DNA of 64,000 bases from Mesorhizobium sp. CA8 (GTDB lineage Bacteria > Pseudomonadota > Alphaproteobacteria > Rhizobiales > Rhizobiaceae), in NCBI RefSeq assembly GCF_020164955.1, contig NZ_JAIUHG010000006.1, positions 124,001-188,000 of the forward strand, read 5' to 3'. Below are positions 37,192-46,156 of this stretch, in pieces. Positions within the stretch are counted from its first letter, which is position 1. Every line of letters starts with the position of its first letter. The translations under genes and the position numbers were made by a program. The notes below the pieces were generated by a model. It saw only the letters and a list, made by a program, of their open reading frames with translations, was not told the DNA's origin and did not search any database.

Positions 37192-37533
37192 ATGACGACC
37201 AATAATCACCGCACCGGCAGCGTGTTCCGCGTCGACAAGTTCGTCGTGCCGGCGCACGCGCGCGACGAAATCCTCAGCAAGGCCAGGATGACGCACGAGT
37301 TGCTGCGCCGGCAGGAAGGTTTCGTGCAGGACTTCCTGCTCGAACAGTTCTCCGGCCCCGGCGAGTTCAACTTCGTCACCGTGGTCGAGTGGGAAAGCCA
37401 GGCCGCCGTCGACAAGGTGGTGCCGATCGTCAAGGCCGCGCATGAGCGCATCGCCTTCAGCGCGCAGGAAACCATCGCGCGCCTCGGCGTCAAGGCCGAC
37501 ATCGCCAACTACCAGCGCCTGCCGGAAGTGTAG
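37192..37533 (+). CDS. Antibiotic biosynthesis monooxygenase (ABM)-family protein
   Basis: A 113-residue dimeric alpha/beta-barrel protein: VFRVDKFVVPAHARDEILSKA, LRRQEGFVQDFLLEQ, FNFVTVVEWES and a final helix. Many ABM proteins are haem-degrading or quinone-related, others are structural only. ATG 37192 was chosen for the AACAACGGAG site before it. Its last 25 bases overlap the 3' end of the convergent SMP-30 gene. Confidence 0.82.
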   Translation: MTTNNHRTGSVFRVDKFVVPAHARDEILSKARMTHELLRRQEGFVQDFLLEQFSGPGEFNFVTVVEWESQAAVDKVVPIVKAAHERIAFSAQETIARLGVKADIANYQRLPEV

Positions 37534-38405
37534 GACGGCCATCCGGCTCCAGGCACGGAGACAGCGGCGCTCAGCACCTGGCCGGTGCGGGCGTCGCTCA
37601 CCATGTTTTCGAAGCCGCGCCATTCGGCAGCGGCGATGAACAATGTCCTGCCGTCGACGCCGCCCAGCATGCAGGCAAAGCAGCCGCGATCGACCTCGAC
37701 CCTGTCGATTTTCTCGCCGCCCCCGCGCACCCTGACACAGTGCCGGTTCGGCACGTCGGCGTACCAGACGCAGCCTTCGGCATCGATGCAGATCCCGTCG
37801 GGATAGTCGTTGCCGAGATCGGCCCAGACGCGCCGCTTGGAAAGGCTGCCGTCTTCGCCAATATCGAAGGCGGTCAGCCGTCTGGCGTGGGATTCGGCGA
37901 CGATCAGTGTCTTGTTGTCCGGTGTCACCGCCATGCCGTTGGCGAACGCGATGTCCTCGGCGACCTGCCGCACGCCGCCGTCCGCTGCGATCAGCACGAT
38001 CGTGCCCGGGCCGAAATGCTCGCCCGGCGCCGGTGCCGGCCCGCCGCCATTGACATAGATGTTGCCGCGCCCATCGACGACGATCTCGTTCCACGGGTTC
38101 TTCGACAGATGTCTGAGATCGGCATGGATGACGAGCGCCCCGCCTACTTCCCGCCTGAGCAGCAGGCCTTCCCGGCCCGAGACCACCAGAAGCCTCCCAT
38201 CCGGCAGCCAGTCGATCGAATAGGGCAGGACAGCCGGGACGGTAAGCATCATCTCGCTCCGGCCATTTTCGTCCACCGCGACGATCTCGCCGGTGCTCCA
38301 GTTGCACAGCCAGAGCCGGCCGTCATGCCAGCGCGGCGACTCGCCGAAGGCGAGGCCTGTTGTGACGATATTGGCACTCATTGCAGACGGTTTCTGCGAA
38401 GGCAT
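37509..38405 (-). CDS. SMP-30/gluconolactonase-like beta-propeller protein
   Basis: A 298-residue six-bladed propeller: [25 protein letters not shown] at the start, [19 protein letters not shown] and [19 protein letters not shown] in the middle supply the metal-site Glu, Asn and Asp residues. Such proteins hydrolyse sugar or other lactones; a link to the idonate/gluconate genes is tempting but they are 9 kb apart. ATG 38405 has GGAG eight bases before it. Confidence 0.9.
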   Translation of the reverse strand: MPSQKPSAMSANIVTTGLAFGESPRWHDGRLWLCNWSTGEIVAVDENGRSEMMLTVPAVLPYSIDWLPDGRLLVVSGREGLLLRREVGGALVIHADLRHLSKNPWNEIVVDGRGNIYVNGGGPAPAPGEHFGPGTIVLIAADGGVRQVAEDIAFANGMAVTPDNKTLIVAESHARRLTAFDIGEDGSLSKRRVWADLGNDYPDGICIDAEGCVWYADVPNRHCVRVRGGGEKIDRVEVDRGCFACMLGGVDGRTLFIAAAEWRGFENMVSDARTGQVLSAAVSVPGAGWPSYTSGRRW

Positions 38406-38593
38406 TGGCGGGCTCCTTGGGTGTCCTCTCGCAAGGACGCGCGACGGAGCCGAGTTCCGACAACAGGAGCAAAATTAGGCTTGCACGCCGGCGCTGCCGT
38501 CTGGGGCTCATCCTATCCCCCATTGTTGCGTTGCGGGGAGGGGTGCTTTCCGCTATTGAGGCGCAACCTGAAACAGGGACCGCCCCAAGCCCT

Positions 38594-39292
38594 ATGACGC
38601 TTCTCGACTCGGTCAAGAATACGTTCGTTCCGATCCATCGCGAAGGTTACCCCTTCATCGCCGCCTTCGCCGCGGCGACGCTGTTTCTCGGCTATTTCTC
38701 CTCGATCCTGTTCTGGATCGGGCTGATCCTCACCGCGTGGTGCATCTATTTCTACCGCGATCCCGAGCGCGTCACGCCGGTCGACGACCGGCTGGTGGTG
38801 AGCCCGGCCGATGGCGTGATCTCGGCGGTCGGCCCCGCCGTGCCGCCAAGCGAGCTTGGCCTGGGCTCGGGCGAGATGACCCGGATCTCGGTGTTCATGA
38901 ACGTGTTTTCCTGCCACATCAACCGCGCTCCGGTGCGCGGCCGGATCACACGCATCGAGCACAAGCCCGGCAAATTCCTCAATGCCGAGCTCGACAAGGC
39001 CAGCGCCGAGAACGAGCGCAACGGCGTGGTCATCGACAGCCCGAACGGCACGATCGCCGCCGTGCAGATCGCCGGCCTTGTGGCACGCCGCATCGTCTGC
39101 TGGGCCGAGGCTGGCGGCTCGATCGCGATCGGCGAGCGTTTCGGCCTGATCCGCTTCGGCTCGCGCGTCGACGTCTTCCTGCCGTCGGGCGCCGTGCCGC
39201 GCGTGGCGGTCGGCCAGACGGCGGTTGGCGGCGAGACCGTGCTTGCCGAGTTCGGCGGCGCCGCCGTCACGCCCCTGGTCAGGATTTCCTGA
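38594..39292 (+). CDS. psd: Phosphatidylserine decarboxylase (short form)
   Basis: A 232-residue type-II-like (Asd/PSD-C) phosphatidylserine decarboxylase. A membrane stretch near the N-terminus ([26 protein letters not shown]) precedes [16 protein letters not shown] and [14 protein letters not shown]. The autocleavage serine is in [11 protein letters not shown]: self-cleavage before it would make the pyruvoyl cofactor. It converts phosphatidylserine to phosphatidylethanolamine at the inner membrane. ATG 38594 gives the family N-terminus. pssA begins three bases after its stop. Confidence 0.94.
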   Translation: MTLLDSVKNTFVPIHREGYPFIAAFAAATLFLGYFSSILFWIGLILTAWCIYFYRDPERVTPVDDRLVVSPADGVISAVGPAVPPSELGLGSGEMTRISVFMNVFSCHINRAPVRGRITRIEHKPGKFLNAELDKASAENERNGVVIDSPNGTIAAVQIAGLVARRIVCWAEAGGSIAIGERFGLIRFGSRVDVFLPSGAVPRVAVGQTAVGGETVLAEFGGAAVTPLVRIS

Positions 39293-39295
39293 GCG

Positions 39296-40111
39296 TTGGG
39301 CGCGCCGTTCAAAAAATTCGAGGCTCATGCCAGCGGCGGTCCGCGCATCCGCGAGATCCCGATGCGCATGGTGCTGCCCAACCTGGTCACCGTGCTTGCC
39401 ATCTGCGCCGGCCTTTCCGGCATCCGCTTCGCCTTCGAGAACCGCTTCGAGATCGCGGTAGTCATGGTGCTGCTCGCCGCCTTCCTCGATGGCATAGACG
39501 GGCGGCTGGCGCGCATGCTGAAGGCGACCTCGAAATTCGGCGCGCAGATGGATTCGCTGGCCGACATCGTCAATTTCGGCGTGGCGCCGGCCCTGGTGCT
39601 CTATGCCTTCCTGCTTGATCGCGCCGGCTCGCCGGGGTGGATCGCGGCACTTCTCTTCACCATTGCCTGCGCCATGCGGCTTGCCCGCTTCAACGTGTTG
39701 GCCGACGATACCGACCAGCCGGCCTGGCAGACCGAATATTTCGTCGGCGTGCCGGCCCCGGCGGGCGCTGTACTGGTCATGCTGCCGCTCTATCTCTATT
39801 TTCTGCGGCTCGGACTGGAGCCCACCCGGCCGGCGGCCTTCGTCGGCTCGGGCTTCACGGTATTGGTGGCGTTCCTGCTGGTCAGCCGCCTGCCGGTCTA
39901 TTCGGGCAAGAGCGTCAAGATACCTGGCGACCGGGTGCTGCCGGTGATCCTCGGCGTCTTGCTCTACATCCTTTTGTTGATGGCCTATCCCTGGTACACG
40001 CTGACGGCTTCCGTCGCCGGCTATCTGCTTTTCCTGCCATTCTCGGTGCGCGCCTATTCGAAGCGGGCCATGCGCGAAGGCGAGAAGGTGCCGCCGTCGG
40101 ATATCGGGTAG
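39296..40111 (+). CDS. pssA: CDP-diacylglycerol-serine O-phosphatidyltransferase
   Basis: A 271-residue membrane enzyme making phosphatidylserine from CDP-diacylglycerol and serine. The CDP-alcohol phosphotransferase signature is intact: DGIDGRLARMLKATSKFGAQ followed by MDSLAD, with about eight membrane segments around it. The start is TTG 39296, three bases after psd, or ATG 39362 (RMVLPNLVTVLA). With psd it forms the phosphatidylethanolamine pathway, in one operon. Confidence 0.93.
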   Translation: MGAPFKKFEAHASGGPRIREIPMRMVLPNLVTVLAICAGLSGIRFAFENRFEIAVVMVLLAAFLDGIDGRLARMLKATSKFGAQMDSLADIVNFGVAPALVLYAFLLDRAGSPGWIAALLFTIACAMRLARFNVLADDTDQPAWQTEYFVGVPAPAGAVLVMLPLYLYFLRLGLEPTRPAAFVGSGFTVLVAFLLVSRLPVYSGKSVKIPGDRVLPVILGVLLYILLLMAYPWYTLTASVAGYLLFLPFSVRAYSKRAMREGEKVPPSDIG

Positions 40112-40120
40112 CGCTGCGCC

Positions 40121-42343
40121 CTAGGCCGCCGCGCTGAGCCCCAGCCGATCGATCGCCAGCTTGCGCGCCGAGATGTAATCCGTCTTGCCCGAGCCGAGCA
40201 CCGGGATCTCATCGACCTTGATGATGTCGTTGGGCACCATCAGCTCGGCCGCGCCGGCGTTCTTGCCGAACTGGCGCAGTTCCTCGGCATTGGCGTCGTC
40301 GGCGGTGGTGACCAGCACGATGCGCTCGCCGCGCCTCTTGTCGGGCACCGCCACCGCCGCGTGGCGCTCTTCCGGCCACAGCGACTGCACTAGCATCTCG
40401 ACGGCGCCCAGCGACACCATCTCGCCGGCAATCTTGGCGAAGCGTTTCGCCCGCCCGCGTATGGTGATGAAGCCCTCGCGGTCGATCGAGACGATGTCGC
40501 CGGTGTCGTGCCAGCCTTCCAGCCGCTGCAATTCGCCTGGACGGTCGGCGGTCATGTATCCCATCATCAGGTTCGGTCCGTCGAGCCACAGCCGGCCGCC
40601 GTCGGCGATGCCTTCGACCGGCTCCAGCTTCACGCGGATGGCCGGCAGCGGCCGCCCGACCGTGCCGTCGCGGTTATGGATGGCGGTGTTCACCGCCACC
40701 ACGGGCGCGGCCTCGGTCAGCCCGAAACCTTCGACGATCGAGGCGTGGAAACGATCGCGATAGGTGCGCCGCGTCTCCGGCTTCACCGCTTCCGCGCCGG
40801 CCACGACGAAGCGCAGACTGGAGAAGTCGCCGTCCTTGGCGGTGCGGGCATAGTTGGCGAGGAAAGTGTCGGTGCCAAACATCACGGTAGGCTTCACTTT
40901 GCGGGCGATCTCCGGGATGATCTTGTAGTGCAGCGGCGAGGGATAGAGGAACAGCTTTATCCCCAGCACCAGCGGCAGGATGGTGCCGCCGGTCAATCCG
41001 AAGGAATGGAACACCGGCAGCACATTGAGCAGGATGTCGGCCGGCGAGACGGAGACGCGCGCCTCCGCCTGCATGACATTGGCAAGCAGGTTGCGGTTCG
41101 ACAGCACCACCGCCTTGGGCGTGCCTTCCGAGCCGGAGGTGAACAGGATGACAGCGGGCTTCGAGGCTTGCTGCCGCTGCAGCGGCAAACGCCACAGAAG
41201 CGCGGCGGCGACCTTGTCCAGGGTCGTCACGCCGGCGCGCACATCCTCCAGCCACAGCATCTTGGCGCCGCCCGCCTCGACCGCAGCGACGATATCGTCG
41301 ATGGCGGCCTTTTCGATGAAGGCGCGGGACGAGATCACGGTGCGGATCACAGCGGTGCGGACCGCCGCGGTCACGCTGGCCGGGCCGGCGGTGTAGTTGA
41401 TCATCGCCGCCACGCGGCCCGCGGAGATTAGGCCGACGAAGGTAAGCACCACGCCATTGGCGTTGGGCAACAGCACGCCGACCGCTTCGCCCGGCGCCGT
41501 CACCGCCTCGAAATGGCGGCCGAGCACGCGCGCGCCGATGAACAGCTTGCGGTAGCTGAGCGAACCGGAAATCACGTCCTCGATGATCGGGCTGGAAGGG
41601 CCGATGCGGTCGGCGGCGTCGCGCATGGCGAGGAAGAGCCCGCGATCGAGATTGGTGCCGTAGAGCCGCGCCTCGGCGAACCGGTCGAACAGCGCGTTGG
41701 TGTTGGAGGCCATGTCGGGGTTGCGCGCCACCAACTCGGCAATGGTCATCGGCTCCAGAACGCTCACCGAAAGCCGCGGGAACCAGTGGCGCGGCGCTTT
41801 CTCCTTCGGCGTCAGCGAGACCGGCAGGTCGCGCGTGCCGGCAACGAAGATCGGCACGATGGTGGCATCCGCTTGCATGGCGATGCGGGTAATGGCGCGA
41901 AACAGCCGGAACGATTTGACGTCCGGCTCGACATTGTCCGGCAGGTAGACGGCGAGCCGTCCCTTGCCCTTGAGCACGCGCACCAGTCGCCGGCTGACGA
42001 AGATATGTTCGGCATTGAAGGCGATGGTGCGGGCAAGCTCTCGCCACGGCTCCAGCCACGGCGAGCGCGCGGAAGCCTCGTCCAGAATGTGCAGCGTGTC
42101 GTCGGGAAGCAGCGACAGCATAAGCGCCGGCTCGATGCGCGACTGGTGCGAGACGACATAGATGACCGGCGTCTTGGCGCTGCGGGCGATGCGCATGCGA
42201 TTGTCGGCGATGCGGTAGGCGAGCTTGAACGGCACATAGAGCAGCGCCTGGGTGAAGCGCAGGTCGAGCCGGAACCGCTCGATCACGCCGATCAGCAGCC
42301 AGGCAAAAACAAGACCCGCCAGCAGCGCCAGGGTCAGGATCAT
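40121..42343 (-). CDS. Aas-like bifunctional acyltransferase / acyl-ACP (or acyl-CoA) synthetase
   Basis: A 740-residue fusion. Residues about 1-220, after a membrane segment, are a PlsC-type acyltransferase with VVSHQSRIEPAL (the H-x4-D/E motif as HQSRIE) and an AMP-forming ligase follows (ILFTSGSEGTPKAVVLSNRN as the ATP loop, and GYMTADRPG, DTGD, GRAKRF). This matches Aas proteins, which reacylate lyso-phosphatidylethanolamine using a fatty acid. It converges on psd-pssA with nine bases between stops, consistent with phospholipid turnover. Confidence 0.9.
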   Translation of the reverse strand: MILTLALLAGLVFAWLLIGVIERFRLDLRFTQALLYVPFKLAYRIADNRMRIARSAKTPVIYVVSHQSRIEPALMLSLLPDDTLHILDEASARSPWLEPWRELARTIAFNAEHIFVSRRLVRVLKGKGRLAVYLPDNVEPDVKSFRLFRAITRIAMQADATIVPIFVAGTRDLPVSLTPKEKAPRHWFPRLSVSVLEPMTIAELVARNPDMASNTNALFDRFAEARLYGTNLDRGLFLAMRDAADRIGPSSPIIEDVISGSLSYRKLFIGARVLGRHFEAVTAPGEAVGVLLPNANGVVLTFVGLISAGRVAAMINYTAGPASVTAAVRTAVIRTVISSRAFIEKAAIDDIVAAVEAGGAKMLWLEDVRAGVTTLDKVAAALLWRLPLQRQQASKPAVILFTSGSEGTPKAVVLSNRNLLANVMQAEARVSVSPADILLNVLPVFHSFGLTGGTILPLVLGIKLFLYPSPLHYKIIPEIARKVKPTVMFGTDTFLANYARTAKDGDFSSLRFVVAGAEAVKPETRRTYRDRFHASIVEGFGLTEAAPVVAVNTAIHNRDGTVGRPLPAIRVKLEPVEGIADGGRLWLDGPNLMMGYMTADRPGELQRLEGWHDTGDIVSIDREGFITIRGRAKRFAKIAGEMVSLGAVEMLVQSLWPEERHAAVAVPDKRRGERIVLVTTADDANAEELRQFGKNAGAAELMVPNDIIKVDEIPVLGSGKTDYISARKLAIDRLGLSAAA

Positions 42344-42441
42344 GCCGCTCTCTCCCAGTCCTCCAGCGCGGCTCTTGAGCGGCCGCTTCGGTGGCAGAGG
42401 GTAGCGGAAGTGGGGGCAAGGTCAATGCGGGGAAGGCTGCG

Positions 42442-42634
42442 CTCCCCTTCTCCCCTTGTGGGAGAAGGTGGATCGGCGCGATAGCGCCGAGACGGATGAG
42501 GGGTGCTGGACGAAATGAGTCGCCGGAAAATCGAGCAATTTGACGCCCTTAACTTGCGATGCCGCGCTCCGTCCATCACCCCTCATCCGACCGAGCTTCG
42601 CTCGGCCACCTTCTCCCACAAGTGGAGAAGGGGA
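42442..42634. repeat. Family B inverted repeat, second pair
   Basis: CTCCCCTTCTCCCCTTGTGG ... GACGGATGAGGGGTG on the left and CACCCCTCATCCGACCGAGC ... CCACCTTCTCCCACAAGTGG on the right, the same unit as at 36.9 kb, with a longer spacer of about 75 bases. It lies between the Aas-like and tautomerase genes, both minus strand. Confidence 0.85.
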
Positions 42635-42642
42635 AGAGGGCG

Positions 42643-43050
42643 CTATGCCGCCTTCAGCCTCCCGCTGATGAAGCGGAACTCCTGGCTCTTGCCGCCATAG
42701 CCATAGGCCGCGGCCGGCACTTCGTGCACAAAGGCGTAGCTTTCCTCATGCACGCCGCCCAGCAGCCGTCCGAAAGCCTCGAAGATCGCCTTGAGGTAGG
42801 CTTCGAGCTCCAGCTTGGTGTTGGTGCCGTCGACCACCTTGATGTCGAGCCAGAAGGTGCTGGTGCCGTGCTCGGCCAGCGACTTGCCGCCGGCGAACCA
42901 GTGCTGCGGATCGATGTAATTGACGGCGAGCGCGGTGATCGTCGGATCCTTGTGCAACAGCTTCGCAGTGATGTCGGTAGCCTCCTTGGCAATGGTGGCG
43001 GACAGCTTGGCGTCGGGCTTGCCGGTGACGCTTATGTTGATGATCGGCAT
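42643..43050 (-). CDS. Tautomerase-superfamily protein
   Basis: A 135-residue protein starting MPIINISVTGKPDAKLSATI: the Pro immediately after Met is the general base of 4-oxalocrotonate-tautomerase-type enzymes. The two-domain length suggests an MSAD/CaaD-like or other longer subgroup rather than classic 4-OT. Divergent from a LysR gene with a strong LysR-box candidate between them. Substrate unknown. Confidence 0.82.
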   Translation of the reverse strand: MPIINISVTGKPDAKLSATIAKEATDITAKLLHKDPTITALAVNYIDPQHWFAGGKSLAEHGTSTFWLDIKVVDGTNTKLELEAYLKAIFEAFGRLLGGVHEESYAFVHEVPAAAYGYGGKSQEFRFISGRLKAA

Positions 43051-43126
43051 TTTTCTCTCCTCTGGCTTCGCGCGTCGCGCTTTCGACGGGAGAGATATGG
43101 GCTCATCTATACGTTAAAAAAAATCG

Positions 43127-43143
43127 AATTGTTTTTGACAATT
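43127..43143. promoter_or_regulatory. Candidate LysR box between tautomerase and lysR
   Basis: AATTGT-TTTTG-ACAATT, perfect six-base arms and T-N11-A spacing, in the AT-rich gap. A second, weaker palindrome, TCGA-TATTG-TCGA, follows at about 43147-43159. Control of both divergent genes is inferred. Confidence 0.5.
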
Positions 43144-43162
43144 GCTTCGATATTGTCGAACT

Positions 43163-44017
43163 GTGGAAACGCTCGATCCCGATCTCTTGAAAACCTTTCT
43201 CGCCTTCGTCGACAGCGGCTCGCTCGCCAAGGCCGCATCCACCATCGGCCGCACGCCGTCGGCGGTGACCGCGCAAATGCAGCGGCTGGAAGAGATCGTC
43301 GGCGAGCCGCTGCTCATCCCGCAGGGCAGGGGACGCGGGCTGACCCCGGCCGGCGAGGACCTTGTCGGCCATGCGCGGCGCATCCTTGCCGTTCACACCG
43401 AGGCGTGGCTGGCGCTGAAGGGCGCGCGCGCCGGCGGGCGCATCGCCATAGGCACGACGCAGGATTTCGCCGATCAGGGCCTGCCGGACCTGCTCCGGGC
43501 CTTCGCCGCCAGCCATCCGCGCATCAGGATCGAGCTGCGCGTCGGCCGTTCCCTGGAGCTCGGGTCAGCGCTGCAGGCAGGTCAACTCGATCTCGCGATC
43601 ACCATGCGCCATGCCCCCTCGCCGGATGAAGCGGCCCTGATCAGCGAGCCGATGCTGTGGCTCTGCTCGGAAAAAGGACTGGCGGCTCGGCAGGAGATGG
43701 TACCGCTGGCGCTGCTCGATCCCTATTGCGGCTTCCGCGAGGCCGCGCTCAATGCGCTCGATGCCGCCGGCCGCCGTTACCGCATCGCCGCCGGCAGCGC
43801 CAGCCTTGCCGGCCTGCGCAGCGCGGTCAATGCCGGCATCGCGCTGACGCCGCGCACCCGGCGTTTTGCCCATTCCGGCATCGTCGAGGCATCTGCCGAT
43901 TTCGACCTCCCGCCGTTGCCGATGGCCGATTTCGCCATCCGGGTCGGCCGCGAAGCTGCGCGTCCGGCGCGGGATCTGGCGGAGCTTCTCGGCAGCGGCC
44001 TGGCCTTGTCGTCCTGA
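43163..44017 (+). CDS. LysR-family transcriptional regulator
   Basis: A 284-residue LysR protein from GTG 43163: ETLDPDLLKTFLAFVDSGSLAKAASTIGRTPSAVTAQMQRLEEIVG, then an effector domain. The longer frame to TTG 43142 adds seven unlikely residues. Divergent from the tautomerase gene, its likely target. A strong hairpin follows the stop. Confidence 0.92.
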   Translation: METLDPDLLKTFLAFVDSGSLAKAASTIGRTPSAVTAQMQRLEEIVGEPLLIPQGRGRGLTPAGEDLVGHARRILAVHTEAWLALKGARAGGRIAIGTTQDFADQGLPDLLRAFAASHPRIRIELRVGRSLELGSALQAGQLDLAITMRHAPSPDEAALISEPMLWLCSEKGLAARQEMVPLALLDPYCGFREAALNALDAAGRRYRIAAGSASLAGLRSAVNAGIALTPRTRRFAHSGIVEASADFDLPPLPMADFAIRVGREAARPARDLAELLGSGLALSS

Positions 44018-44040
44018 ACAGCGAGGAATCCTCAAAGAAA

Positions 44041-44066
44041 AAGCCGACCTTTTTGCGGGTCGGCTT
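44041..44066 (+). terminator. Hairpin terminator after lysR
   Basis: AAGCCGACC, eight-base loop beginning with TTTTT, GGTCGGCTT. It lies 24 bases after the LysR stop. No long T run follows (CTAG), so termination may be partial. Confidence 0.6.
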
Positions 44067-44073
44067 CTAGTCG

Positions 44074-44115
44074 GACGGGTCGAGGGGTTTGGGGGGACTT
44101 GGGGGGTGACCCGTC
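44074..44115. other. G-rich stem-loop, possible quadruplex
   Basis: GACGGGTC (44074-44081) pairs with GACCCGTC (44108-44115). The loop contains G runs at 44084-44087, 44091-44096 and 44101-44106, enough for a G-quadruplex if the six-G runs contribute twice. It separates a plus gene from a convergent minus gene. Confidence 0.45.
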
Positions 44116-44165
44116 GATCTAACAATGCCTGAGACTGATGATGGTTCCGTGACTGCGAAAATAAT

Positions 44166-45083
44166 TTACGAGCCCGCCGATTTCGCCTTCATCCAGTCGC
44201 GTCCGGCATGCGCAAAGACCGCGCAGAGCACGATGGCGCCGCCGATGACGCTGGCCATGGGTGGGACCTCGCCGAGGAACAGCAGGGCAAACAGGATGGC
44301 GAACGGCACCTCGGCGGAACCGAGCAGCCCGGCTTCCGCCGACGGGATCAGCCGCGAGCCTTCCGTCCACAGGATCGAGGCCAGCGCGAAAGAGCAGCCG
44401 AAGGTGGCAAGCAGCGCGACGTCGCGGGCGGACACGGCCAGCGGGTCGGTCACGAACCAGCCGAGCACGAAAAGCAGAAAGGCCGAGACCGCGCCAGCCC
44501 ACACGACCGGCGAGTCGCGAAAAGCGCGCACCATGATCATGTAGAGCGCACTGCCGGCGGTCATCAGCAGCGCCAGCCCGTCACCGAACAGGTGCCCGCT
44601 GCCGAGGCCGGCGCCCACCATGATGGCGACGCCGCACAGGGACACGGCGGCCGCAACCATCGTCTGCAGCCGGAATTTTTCCCGCACCAGAAGGAAGGCA
44701 AGAAGTGCGGCGATGAAGGGCGAGGTCGCGTAGATCACCGCGACATTGGCGACATAGGTGAATTTGAAGGCCGAGATGAAGGCGATGCTGGCGGCGGCGC
44801 CCTCGACTGCCAGCAGCCAGCCCCGCCAGCCCAATCTCAGGCTCTCGCGCCCACCCGAGCGGCGCCGGCGCCACAGCACGTAGAAGCTGATCAGGATCGA
44901 GCCGAAAAAACCGCGCCAGCAGGTGATCGTCAGCGGATCGGCATGGATCGACTTGGTCAGTACGCCGGTGAGTGCAAAGGCGATCGCCGATGCCGACACC
45001 AGGATGATGCCGAGCGTGCGCTCGGCTGCCACGTCGGCGGCGGCAGGCGCAATCTTTTCCGGCATGTCGAGCGTGTCCGTCAT
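44166..45083 (-). CDS. EamA (DMT) family transporter
   Basis: A 305-residue protein with ten predicted membrane segments in two EamA repeats (IILVSASAIAFALTGVLTK... and LALLMTAGSALYMIMVRAF...). Likely an exporter of a metabolite. The next upstream gene on the same strand is another EamA protein; the two diverge in sequence, so a recent duplication is unlikely. Confidence 0.9.
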   Translation of the reverse strand: MTDTLDMPEKIAPAAADVAAERTLGIILVSASAIAFALTGVLTKSIHADPLTITCWRGFFGSILISFYVLWRRRRSGGRESLRLGWRGWLLAVEGAAASIAFISAFKFTYVANVAVIYATSPFIAALLAFLLVREKFRLQTMVAAAVSLCGVAIMVGAGLGSGHLFGDGLALLMTAGSALYMIMVRAFRDSPVVWAGAVSAFLLFVLGWFVTDPLAVSARDVALLATFGCSFALASILWTEGSRLIPSAEAGLLGSAEVPFAILFALLFLGEVPPMASVIGGAIVLCAVFAHAGRDWMKAKSAGS

Positions 45084-45120
45084 GGCACCAGCCTACCCAG
45101 TTGCTCCTGACAGCCTTCCG

Positions 45121-46017
45121 TCATGAGGCCTGCTCCCGTCTGCGGAAATGCTCGTTGCCGACGATGAGCAGACCCGCGCCGATGATCAGCGCCGCGCCCA
45201 TGAACACTTCCGTGCGGGGCACGTCGCCCCAGATGGCGTAGCCCAGCGCGAAGGCCCAGACCAGCGAGGTGTATTCGAACGGCGCAATAATCGACACCGG
45301 CGCGCGCTTCATGCCCTCGAACAGCGCATATTGCGCCACCCCGCCGAGTGCCCCGACGCTGACAAGCAAAAGAAGCTGCCGCCCGTCGGGCATCCGCCAC
45401 CAGAGCAGTGCCGGCGCCGCTGAGAAGAGCAGGAAATAGAAATTGTTGAGAACGAGCTGGATCATGGTGCGCTCTTGCAGCGCCGTCTTGCGCAACAGCA
45501 CCACGGCGATGCCCCAAAGCACCGCCGCCGCCAACACCAGGAGCACCGGCACGGAGAAGCCGAGCCGCGTCGGATCGCAGGCGATGAAGACGCCGACGAA
45601 GCCGATGAACACCGCGATCCAGCGCAGCAGCGGCACCGTCTCGCCCAGGATCAGCACGGACAGCACGGTAACGATAATCGGCGCGGCGTAGTAGATGGTG
45701 GTAAGCTCGGCGAGTTGCAGCGAGCGGGCGGCGTTGTAGTAGCAAAGCCAGGCGGCGAGCGTGAAGGCGCTGCGCACCAGCATCGGCTTGACGATCGGCG
45801 AGCCGATCGTGTCGGCGAATAGCCGCTTGCCGCCGACCGCGCCGCAGGCGACGAGCACGGTGATCGAGCGGACGAACATGATCTGCCAGACCGTCATGCC
45901 GACGACCAGGAGCTTGATCGAAGCATCCTGCGCCGAAAACAGGAAATAGGCGGCAGCCGTGAACAGGATGCCGGCCAGCACCCTTTCGCGGCTTTCCAGG
46001 ATGACGACATCGGCCAT
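45121..46017 (-). CDS. EamA (DMT) family transporter
   Basis: A 298-residue ten-span protein of the same superfamily (LAGILFTAAAYFLFSAQDASIKLLV, then ILVGETV-like and APFEYTSLVWAFALGYAIWGD near the end). Same strand as the previous EamA gene, 37 bases apart, so probably one transcript. Substrate unknown. Confidence 0.9.
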   Translation of the reverse strand: MADVVILESRERVLAGILFTAAAYFLFSAQDASIKLLVVGMTVWQIMFVRSITVLVACGAVGGKRLFADTIGSPIVKPMLVRSAFTLAAWLCYYNAARSLQLAELTTIYYAAPIIVTVLSVLILGETVPLLRWIAVFIGFVGVFIACDPTRLGFSVPVLLVLAAAVLWGIAVVLLRKTALQERTMIQLVLNNFYFLLFSAAPALLWWRMPDGRQLLLLVSVGALGGVAQYALFEGMKRAPVSIIAPFEYTSLVWAFALGYAIWGDVPRTEVFMGAALIIGAGLLIVGNEHFRRREQAS

Positions 46018-46156
46018 GAGGGTTCAGCGCGTTTGCGTGAGGCGGTTCCGCCCCAGTCGGGACCGCTGCTCCAGCTATAGGGGCTAAACCTTGCACGGCG
46101 CTGCTCCAGCGCGACGCTTGCGTTGGCGCAGGTCGTTTGCCGGAGGCCGGTCGGAG

